From NCBI GenBank assembly GCA_001969505.1, contig LSSK01001560.1:1-10122 (forward strand): a DNA stretch of 10,122 nt. The letters are read 5' to 3'. The DNA is from Zancudomyces culisetae. Lineage: Eukaryota > Kickxellomycota > Harpellomycetes > Harpellales > Legeriomycetaceae. Under the pieces are notes generated by a model, which saw only the letters and a program-made list of their open reading frames with translations, was not told the DNA's origin and searched no databases. Below are positions 1 to 6,480 of the stretch, in pieces. The stretch's first letter is position 1. Every line of letters begins with the position of its first letter. The position numbers were made by a program, and so were the translations under genes.

Positions 1-2
1 AA

Positions 3-1766
3 GAACCAATAATAGGGACGGAGCATGAAATAAATGGAGGAAGGCTTGAGAATTATAGGATTAGAGAACTGGAGAGAGGAGGAACGGAAGAAGAAGAAGA
101 AGAAGAACAGATATATGCTGATTATGATGATGATGATAGTGCAAAAGAGGAAGGAATTGCGTTACAAATTAGAGGAAGCAAGAATAGTTTGGGAAGAACA
201 AAGAGCTTGAACGATATAGAAAGAGAAAGAAATAATAGCAAGAGACGAATTAGTTTGAATAGTAATAAAAGTTATAGGAAGAGTAAAAGCAACAGTAGAA
301 AGAGTAGCGAAAATGAACTGGACGCGCGGGGAACGAGAGGGTTTAAAGAATATTTTCACAATATGACACGGCAAAAGCAAGGTAGAAGAGAAGTACCACA
401 GATAGTAGTTATTCCACCTAGCGAACACGAACTAAGTCTAGAACCAATGGAAAGAGAAGGAGAAAGAGAAAGAGAAAGAAGAGAGGGGGAGAGGGGCAGG
501 GAGGGAAGAAGATTAGGAGAAGAAGCAAGAAGGAGTGAAGAAGCAAGAAGAAGCGAAGAAGAAGAAGAAGAAAGAGAAGGAGAGGGAGAGGACGAGATAG
601 GGTTTTTCAAGGAATTGATGATTAGTTTGGTTCCATCATACCGCGACTATAATGAACAAGGAGTGATGGGTAAAATAGCGAAAATATATTTGACGATTCC
701 GGTGTTTTTGTCGACAATAACAGTTCCAGTGTTGTCAGAACTTCCAGATACAAAGTACTGGGAACGAGATTTGGGACTGGAAGAAGTGTGGGATGTGTTG
801 AGTGTAGTTTCGGATAATCTGAGTGTCAGACGAGGGGCACGAATCCGCGAACTGAGTATTGAGCGAGGAATTGAGCTTGGAAGAGTGGGTAGTGCGCAAG
901 AGCTGCGGAGTGTAAACAGCGCAGACAGTTTGGCATCGAACGACGATCTGGCAGTACACACACGGCTGTTGCGGGCAACATCACCATCGCTACGGGCACT
1001 GAGTATGGAGGGCAGCCAAGTGGTAGAGATAGAGGAAAACTATTTTCGGGCAGAGAAGGTGGCGGCAACACTGCGCAGTTTTGTGACGCCAGTGTTTATA
1101 ACGTTTGTGGGAATTCATATCACAGAAACAGAGGAACATAAAAATATAATATATATAAGTGCAGCAGTAATAGGAGCAGTGGCAGCGATGTTGTACTATT
1201 TTGTATTTGATGAGATTATGACAACAAGCAAAAGAAAAACAAACAAACACGAACGACTATACAACCACGCGCGGTACTGGCTGAAGGTGGCGCCGGCAGC
1301 TTTCGGGTTCTTTGGCGGTATCGGCTGGATCTATCTGCTGAGCGGTGAGATAGTTGCGATAATGCAAACAATTGGCGTTACGCTGTCGATCTCGGAATCA
1401 CTGCTGGGACTGACAATTCTGGGCTTTGGCAACTCGATTGGCGACCTTGTCACCAACCTAACAGTCGCCCGGCTCGGCTATCCAACCATGGCAATCTCGG
1501 CCTGTTTCGGCGGGCCACTACTCAACCTCCTCCTGGGAGTTGGCCTGGGCTGTCTCGCTGCGATTGGCAGTACTGGTGGCTTTGTCGACTTCCACACATC
1601 GTCGCTAGCGATTCCGACCACTGCTGCATTACTGTTGGCGGCTGTTCTGTTTTTGATTGTCCATACTTTACTGCGCGGCTTCAAACACACACGATTTGGC
1701 GGCTTCGTGTTGATTTCTTTCTATATTGTCATTTTGAGTCTCAACGTATACTTTGAATACCGGTAA
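3..1766 (+). CDS. CCX/NCLX-type cation/calcium exchanger, C-terminal part (5' end outside window)
   Basis: Membrane antiporter of the Na_Ca_ex superfamily, nearest in type to yeast YDL206W and the human mitochondrial exchanger NCLX; it would move Ca2+ against another cation across an internal membrane. The frame has no stop between base 3 and TAA at 1764-1766, and no ATG near position 189 gives a natural start, so the gene begins upstream; 587 residues are visible. Residues 1-200 are a charged cytosolic loop with Asp, Glu-Arg and Ser-Lys stretches. A hydrophobic segment lies near 223-244. From about 358 to the end come six or so membrane segments. The alpha-2 repeat is clear: GNSIGD at 476-481 (N477, D481), then ARLGYP, then ACFGGPLLN. 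The alpha-1 repeat should lie upstream of the window. The family is secure; membrane location and coupling ion are inferred. The last 26 bp overlap the opposing kinase gene. Confidence 0.9.
   Translation, partial: EPIIGTEHEINGGRLENYRIRELERGGTEEEEEEEQIYADYDDDDSAKEEGIALQIRGSKNSLGRTKSLNDIERERNNSKRRISLNSNKSYRKSKSNSRKSSENELDARGTRGFKEYFHNMTRQKQGRREVPQIVVIPPSEHELSLEPMEREGERERERREGERGREGRRLGEEARRSEEARRSEEEEEEREGEGEDEIGFFKELMISLVPSYRDYNEQGVMGKIAKIYLTIPVFLSTITVPVLSELPDTKYWERDLGLEEVWDVLSVVSDNLSVRRGARIRELSIERGIELGRVGSAQELRSVNSADSLASNDDLAVHTRLLRATSPSLRALSMEGSQVVEIEENYFRAEKVAATLRSFVTPVFITFVGIHITETEEHKNIIYISAAVIGAVAAMLYYFVFDEIMTTSKRKTNKHERLYNHARYWLKVAPAAFGFFGGIGWIYLLSGEIVAIMQTIGVTLSISESLLGLTILGFGNSIGDLVTNLTVARLGYPTMAISACFGGPLLNLLLGVGLGCLAAIGSTGGFVDFHTSSLAIPTTAALLLAAVLFLIVHTLLRGFKHTRFGGFVLISFYIVILSLNVYFEYR
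449..592 (+). repeat. Polypurine (GA-rich) coding tract with an 18-bp tandem repeat
   Basis: The plus strand is purine-only for 48 nt (449-496) and 38 nt (555-592). Between them, an 18-nt unit coding EEARRS occurs twice (519-536 and 537-554) with two base differences. The tract encodes an alternating Glu/Arg/Gly loop of the exchanger. It probably grew by replication slippage and may be length-variable. A further 22-nt purine run lies at 86-107. Confidence 0.85.
1741..1766. other. Tail-to-tail coding overlap of exchanger and kinase genes
   Basis: The exchanger stop TAA (1764-1766, plus) lies beyond the kinase stop TGA (complement of 1741-1743). Hence 26 bp carry the last 7 codons plus stop of each gene on opposite strands. 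Both 3' UTRs must run antisense through the other coding sequence. Confidence 0.85.
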
Positions 1767-3300
1767 TATTCATTTTAAACTCTCCCTCTCCTTCTTCTCC
1801 TTTACCTTCACATGTTTCATTCCAATCATATCGCTTCATTTCGTTGCCAAAGAATCTTGGTTGTATCATAAACACACTGTTGAGAGGAATGTCCAGCGAA
1901 GTCATCGACTCCAAGTCAATGTCCATAAAATAACTCAACAACACCCGTGCCATTGCGTTGTGTGTAATAATCAATACCGAGTTTTTGATTCTCTCTAGCT
2001 CCACTATAATGTACTGGATCCGATGAATCACATCTATGTACGATTCGCCGTGTGTGCCTGGATATCGCGTCCGTAGCTTGTCGGCTTGTCGCGCCTCAAA
2101 CGTATCGGGATATTTTTGCTGGATTTGCTTATAAGTCATTCCTTCACACTTGCCTGCATACAATTCATTCAGCACTGAATGCGTGCTAATCCTTGTCTTT
2201 TCTCCTTTAAAATACTCGGCTGTTCCTTCCGCTCTTTTCAGCGTAGATGTCCATACAAGCAACTCTTTTGTCTTTCCTTCTCCATCTTCTCTCTTTGGCT
2301 CTTGTTCCCGTTCTCCACTCCCCTCACTCTCCTCCACATTCTCCTTCTCTTCGCCATAAAACTGCCTGTGTTGCTTTTGCACGAATCTGGCTAGCGCCTG
2401 CGCATACCCTTTCCCCCGCTCTGTCAACTCAGCATCTCCGCCGATTTTCCCTTTCACATTATCTTCACTTTCTCCATGTCGCGTAATATAAAACACTCGC
2501 TTTTGTAAATTCATGTTCATCAAATAAAACACACATTGGCCCTCAAGAAATCCCCGGATATTGCATGTTGTGATCTTTACTCCTGCGTCGATTATTTTGC
2601 AATATTGAATCCCCAACTTCTCTTCATACTCTCCAAGGCTCTGGTAACTCTTCTCATAGTTTGCAAGCCTTCGCCGGAAATCCTGCTCCGCTTCCTTTTC
2701 ATCGATTCCTATATAGTCTGGTGACTTTGTCTTGAGCTTGATGTTTGTGTCTATTATTTCTTTGTTGGTACAAATACTCTCCAAAAACATCACATCTATA
2801 CACTCCTCCCTCTCCATCCGCTCAATCACTACTCTTCGTCTCTCTATTGTCGAGTTGGTCGCATCATGAATCGCCACTTGCCCTTGGTCCGTTCTTAGAT
2901 ACCCTATTGCATCCTCCAATACTTGCATCGCCACTTGATCCCGCATCTTTTTCGCCTCCTCATTCTCACTATCGAAAAAATCGCTTTTATGTCGTATCTT
3001 TTCGTCATCCTCTCCATAGCTATTGCCCTCCATTGCCGTTTTTTCGGCTGTTGTTACTGCTGCTCCTGCTGCTCCTGTTCCTGTTCCTGCTGCTGATCCT
3101 GCCAACACTGATGCTACTGATGCTACTGATGCTCCATGGTATGGTACCAACTTTCTACGTTGATCTCCAACATTAAACACCTTCACTTTTATCCCTAGCC
3201 ATGAAAGATACCTCTTCAGTTTTTTTACCATATAGCTTTTACCTCTTGCTGGCAACCCAACTATTTTTTTATATTTTTTTACACATACTATCAATATCAT
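1741..3300 (-). CDS. FBP26: Bifunctional 6-phosphofructo-2-kinase / fructose-2,6-bisphosphatase
   Basis: Cytosolic enzyme that makes and destroys fructose 2,6-bisphosphate, the allosteric switch between glycolysis and gluconeogenesis. 519 residues from ATG (3298-3300) to TGA (1741-1743); yeast Fbp26 is about 450, and the excess is mostly two insertions. Kinase domain: P-loop GLPARGKS at 15-22, YLSWLGIKVKVFNVG after it, DATNST at 146-151, SPDY at 193-196. Phosphatase domain, histidine-phosphatase fold: RHGE at 274-277 (phospho-acceptor H275), WTSTLKR at 350-356, NE at 378-379 (acid E379), GES at 418-420, ITHN at 445-448 (H447). Since H275 is kept, the phosphatase should work, unlike Pfk26-type proteins that lost it. 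The insertions are an Ala/Gly/Ser/Val stretch (about 54-104) and an acidic one (about 316-346). Oddities: KKYKK just before the P-loop, and Asn448 where the family usually has Gln. The symbol is by family resemblance; orthology to Fbp26 versus Pfk26/27 is not tested. Confidence 0.92.
   Translation of the reverse strand: MILIVCVKKYKKIVGLPARGKSYMVKKLKRYLSWLGIKVKVFNVGDQRRKLVPYHGASVASVASVLAGSAAGTGTGAAGAAVTTAEKTAMEGNSYGEDDEKIRHKSDFFDSENEEAKKMRDQVAMQVLEDAIGYLRTDQGQVAIHDATNSTIERRRVVIERMEREECIDVMFLESICTNKEIIDTNIKLKTKSPDYIGIDEKEAEQDFRRRLANYEKSYQSLGEYEEKLGIQYCKIIDAGVKITTCNIRGFLEGQCVFYLMNMNLQKRVFYITRHGESEDNVKGKIGGDAELTERGKGYAQALARFVQKQHRQFYGEEKENVEESEGSGEREQEPKREDGEGKTKELLVWTSTLKRAEGTAEYFKGEKTRISTHSVLNELYAGKCEGMTYKQIQQKYPDTFEARQADKLRTRYPGTHGESYIDVIHRIQYIIVELERIKNSVLIITHNAMARVLLSYFMDIDLESMTSLDIPLNSVFMIQPRFFGNEMKRYDWNETCEGKGEEGEGEFKMNITGIQSIR
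3055..3134 (-). repeat. Low-complexity triplet/nonamer repeat inside the kinase gene
   Basis: A 9-nt unit (CTGATGCTA on the plus strand) occurs three times at 3108-3134, the last copy ending in C. It is flanked by CTGCTCCTG/CTGTTC-type repeats from about 3055. On the coding strand this gives SVASVASV and then an Ala/Gly/Thr stretch. It is an expandable insert between the conserved FNVGDQRR and the DFFDSEN segment of the kinase domain. Confidence 0.8.
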
Positions 3301-3317
3301 TTTCTTTTCCTCTTCAT
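3297..3317 (-). promoter_or_regulatory. uORF (6 codons, MKRKRK) whose stop overlaps the kinase start codon
   Basis: On the minus strand an ATG at 3315-3317 opens a 6-codon frame that ends with TGA at 3297-3299. That TGA overlaps the kinase ATG (3298-3300) as ATGA. The uORF ATG has A at -3, a good yeast context, so ribosomes scanning from any leader longer than about 17 nt meet it first. Initiation at the kinase ATG would then need leaky scanning or reinitiation at the overlap. The sequence is certain; its use depends on the transcription start. Confidence 0.5.
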
Positions 3318-3365
3318 ATTCTCCTCCTTTCTTAAATTTATAATTTAAATTTGTTGTCCTATCCC

Positions 3366-3377
3366 CTAATCTCTCAT
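3366..3377 (-). promoter_or_regulatory. Second uORF (3 codons) upstream of the kinase gene
   Basis: The minus strand carries ATG AGA GAT TAG about 65-77 nt before the kinase start. It matters only if the transcript leader reaches this far. Short uORFs arise easily by chance in such DNA. Confidence 0.3.
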
Positions 3378-3657
3378 TTCACTTTTTTTTTTGCTAGAAA
3401 ATTATTTTTTCTTTACCCATAACTACAAGCAACTTTGTATTTTCGTCGGTAACCATAAACCCTCTACGTCGGACTATCTGCTTCTCCGAGACACTAGTTG
3501 TCCCCTCACCTACATTTCTTTTCTTCATTACTCCATAAGTTATTCCATTTATGGAATTCTCATGCATCCTGGTCTTGTATTTGCGATTGTGTTTATTATC
3601 TGTAGGTGTTTTTATTTAACTGTTATTTCACTTTGAAGTCTAAACTCTCTTTACTTT

Positions 3658-3709
3658 AAAGTATATACTTTTTTTTTTACGTGGGACGTTTTTTTCTTTT
3701 TTAAAAAAG
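3658..3709. repeat. Palindrome cluster upstream of the kinase gene
   Basis: AAAGTATATACTTT (3658-3671) and CTTTTTTAAAAAAG (3696-3709) are perfect 14-bp palindromes. Between them ACGTGGGACGT (3680-3690) repeats ACGT around GGG. The cluster sits 360-410 bp upstream of the kinase ATG and could be a regulatory site. AT-only palindromes are common in AT-rich DNA, so weight is limited. Confidence 0.5.
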
Positions 3710-4276
3710 TGTATGCGAAAAGGTAAATAAGTTGAGAATCTGGGTATTTCTTGCTTTTTAGTTTTTTTTTTTCTATCCGAATTATTGGATACTCGCGTAT
3801 TTATATACATTTAGAGTTTAAACACCTATATATTTTTTTCTTTCTTTCACGCCATTCTCCCAAACATTTTCTACCACTACCAACAATATCCCGAAATATT
3901 TTTATCCACTACAAATCTCTCTTTTTCTTTCTTTTTTTAAAAAAAAGCTTCTTATTTATTCGAATGATTTTCTTGTATGCCAATGCTAAACAAAATCTGA
4001 ACTAAATAAAATTTATTGAATCAAAAATATTGATTGCTTTTGTAAATTCTTAACGATTATTTATAAACATTAAACTGCAAATCAATTGGTGAGGCTATTC
4101 AGCTAAAAATTTTTTTTTCTCAACTTCCTGGAATTTTTCCCTATTTTTTCAACCAAAAAATAAAAGTGTCCATTTGTTCCCGCCCCAGATTACCAAGGTA
4201 TTGGATATAAATTACAAGGTATAATAACTTGAAAATGTGCCTATTTTATTTATTCCCCATCCTCCTCTCCCACCTC

Positions 4277-4289
4277 CACACACACACAC
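4277..4289 (+). repeat. Short CA microsatellite
   Basis: CA dinucleotide repeated 6.5 times inside the gene-free region. No function is implied. Confidence 0.8.
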
Positions 4290-4578
4290 GTACATTTCCT
4301 CTGACCACCTAGACCTAAATATAAACATAGTTATACAAAACATTTTTTATACATTTCAAGCCCACACTGCAAACCCCACCCTCTCCCTTCACCATCCCTG
4401 TAAATATGGAGTTTTACGTATTCCCATTCTCTTTTTGTAATGAAGTTTATGCTGTTTGCTAATTTTACTTCTTTAGCCTCTCACAAATTTTGCCCATTAA
4501 AAAGTTTTTTTTTTGGGTAAGAAGGAGGGGGTGGAAGGATATATTTCTAACTATGGTTATTCAATTGTTTTTATTATG

Positions 4579-4623
4579 TTCATGCAACTTTTCATGCAAT
4601 CGCAACCGCAACCACAACCACCA
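4579..4623. repeat. Direct repeat plus CAAYCR hexamer array (GGTTG-rich on the minus strand)
   Basis: TTCATGCAA occurs twice, 12 nt apart (4579-4587 and 4591-4599). It runs into four hexamers, CAATCG, CAACCG, CAACCA, CAACCA (4597-4620), and a CCA tail. The minus strand therefore reads as GGTTGT/GGTTGC units, reminiscent of TG-rich yeast telomere repeats or of repeated binding sites. Function unknown. Confidence 0.6.
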
Positions 4624-5570
4624 GTTACTAAAAAAGACAAAACATGACACTTAGTAGCTCATCTCCACAAATGTTCATATCGCTTCGTTTTTTAATAAAA
4701 CTTTTTTTGTTTTATTCGTAATTCTGACTCATAAAAAAATAGCACGTTTATGTTGTCGAGTAAGGGAAAGGAAGAAAAGGAAATGAACACCTCGTGTGTT
4801 TTTTTTTTTGAACCTTCTCTAAATCCCTTACCCTCTCTCTTTCTTGAACTAGCATTTTCAAACTAGCCACTTTTTTTCTTTACTTGTTCACATCTCAGTG
4901 GTGGGTTTAAATACTATATTCCAACTTCACTCCGATACCAGCCCTCATATTCTAGGTTTCGGAAAACTCTTAACTATATATGATTTTTTACTGAAAATAA
5001 TATATCGAATAAAATAATATGGTTGAAAATGCAAAAATAACCAGATAATAAAACACCAATGATATTAAAATTACAGATGATCAAGCACACTAAATAACAG
5101 CACTTAGTAATGTTCATAAAAGTAAAAGTGCAAAAAAATTTTTTTTCGTTTTGTTGGTGTAGGTGAAAATCGTCCATAGTAAGCATACTTTCTTGGTAAA
5201 ACGTGCTAAAAAGTACGATATTTTCTCCTAAACTTGGATCAATTTCTCTTGAATTAGCATTTCCGTCTGTATTTCGTAAAACCAAGTTCTAAAGTAGCAA
5301 AATCAAAATAAAGAATGTCTAAAATGGGATAAACCACGGGGTATTTGTACGACCTTTATTCGGCCTAATAAAAACCTTTACATTTTCTGTTTTTTTTTAC
5401 CCGGATTCGTGAATTGATTGAAGTAAAAAAAAAGTTGTGGTATTTTCTGTGACAACACAAAAATAAATATTCTAGTGAATAAAAACATCATCCAAGTTGT
5501 ATTATTTTAATGTAATGGCTTCTTTTCATTGCACAACACCATCATTTTTGCAAATAATTGGAATTTGTTT

Positions 5571-5607
5571 TGTAGTGTGGCTCTGATGCTCATTCAGCTA
5601 CACAACA
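5571..5607. repeat. Potential hairpin with nearby 10-nt direct repeats
   Basis: Arms 5571-5582 and 5596-5607 pair over 8 bp (one G-U), one A-A mismatch and 3 more bp, around a 13-nt loop. CACAACACCA occurs at 5601-5610, overlapping the right arm, and again at 5532-5541. A smaller 5-bp stem follows (5607-5611 with 5620-5624) and would compete at base 5607. No known RNA family was recognised. Confidence 0.45.
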
Positions 5608-5942
5608 CCAAAAGCAATATTGGTACTTGGTACAAGATAAGCAATAGATGAGAAGTAAGAATGTATCTGCTCATCCATATATCCACATATTCTTCTATGT
5701 ATCTAGCTATCCTTTCTGCGTATAAAATCACAGTATTTAAAAAAAAAGAATTTCTAGAATCCCGGTTGTGAAAAATAGTCTATAACAGCCGAGCGGAGAA
5801 ATTCGTGCAGATGCAAGAACTAATATACATGAGAACCATTACTTCAAAGAACCTGATCAACCTGATTTCAGTGAATAAAACACATATCTTCAATACCATC
5901 TACCCTCTCTCCCCATCCCAACGTTATTTGCTGGAATATACA

Positions 5943-5962
5943 AGTGTCAAGTACTCGACACT
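5943..5962. repeat. 20-bp near-perfect palindrome
   Basis: AGTGTC-A-AGTACT-C-GACACT is symmetric except for one base pair (5949 against 5956). It is more GC-balanced than the AT palindromes around it, so it is less likely by chance. It could bind a dimeric regulator, but no family is assigned. Confidence 0.5.
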
Positions 5963-6344
5963 GTATCCTCCCTTCGCTCACTCACACATATTAACACAAT
6001 CCAATGCTCAAGTAATGGAGTCGGAATCCAACATTGAGTGTTAAATTATTTGTGTTTACTAAATATCTGACCAAAACCACAGATAGAATGAGCTTATGTA
6101 GTAAAAATAAATTTTATATGCCAATATGATTTAATTTTAAAGGCTCAAGTCCCGAAACAAAACAACCCCTAAGCAGTGTAGCTTTTTAAGAAATTTAAAA
6201 AAAATGATAACTTGATCCAAGCAAAGCCCAGGGTGCTTAATATATATTAGCTGGAACTGGTTGAATAACATCGAAAACTATATTCAAACTTTTACATAAT
6301 GAGGATGCCTTTACGCAATAGCACTGGAGATTCATATTTGGTCA

Positions 6345-6358
6345 TTTATTCTTATATA
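6345..6358 (-). terminator. Candidate mRNA 3'-end signals for the GDSL esterase
   Basis: On the minus strand TATATA (6353-6358) is followed 2 nt later by AATAAA (6345-6350), about 125-135 nt after the esterase stop. This is the order of a yeast efficiency element and a positioning element. Assignment is by motif and place only. Confidence 0.35.
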
Positions 6359-6480
6359 TCTTTATAGCTGTTCTCTCTATTTTTTGAAAGGGAGGGTAAT
6401 AGATAAATGTAAAGAAAAGGCTAATAGATACTTTATACGCTAATTAGTCCCGAAAAGTGTAGACTTCAACAAAAAACGGT

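Larger units (their letters stand above)
3301..6480. other. 3.2-kb intergenic region without a convincing gene
   Basis: This stretch separates the kinase start from the esterase stop, both on the minus strand. Open frames here are short (104 codons or fewer), mostly start at non-ATG codons and consist of Phe/Leu/Ile/Ser-rich low-complexity peptide, so none is annotated. T-runs of 10-11 on the plus strand lie at 3383-3392, 3669-3678, 3762-3772, 4505-4514 and 4799-4809. Such poly(dA:dT) runs disfavour nucleosomes in yeast. No tRNA A/B boxes, snRNA signature or transposon gene was recognised. The kinase promoter must lie at its left end. Its length is large for a compact yeast genome, so an unrecognised non-coding RNA, replication origin or element relic is possible. 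Confidence 0.6.

Noticed and set aside
189-191. TTG as a start for the exchanger
   Set aside because: The frame stays open to the window edge upstream with similar acidic, low-complexity coding, and nuclear genes rarely start at TTG. The gene is simply cut by the window.
3261-3288. Intron-like 28-nt stretch on the minus strand: GTATGT near the kinase start to a TAG acceptor
   Set aside because: Removal would break the reading frame, it is too short for a spliceosomal intron and has no branch-point motif.
4725-4731. TGACTCA (and TGAGTCA at 8208-8214), Gcn4/AP-1-type sites
   Set aside because: Two 7-mers in 10 kb is about chance expectation, and both lie far from start codons.
4953-4972. TTTCGGAAA, similar to the core of a point-centromere CDEIII (reverse)
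   Set aside because: The other half of the motif does not match and no CDEI lies at the expected distance.
4974-5285. 103-codon minus-strand frame with hydrophobic residues
   Set aside because: It starts at TTG with a stop just upstream, has no recognisable family and its composition reflects AT-rich DNA.
5845-5865. GAACCTGATC, as found in TPP riboswitches
   Set aside because: The paired CTGAGA element and the rest of the fold are absent.
5153-6034. TGTTGG and CCAACA ends that might frame a retrotransposon LTR
   Set aside because: Flanking bases show no target-site duplication, and there is no primer-binding site or Gag/Pol sequence nearby.
5805-6044. Plus-strand frame of 77 codons from the ATG at 5811, ending in a MESES-like peptide
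   Set aside because: No family resemblance and no codon bias. The faint likeness to the start of a Ty1 Gag region is too short to count.
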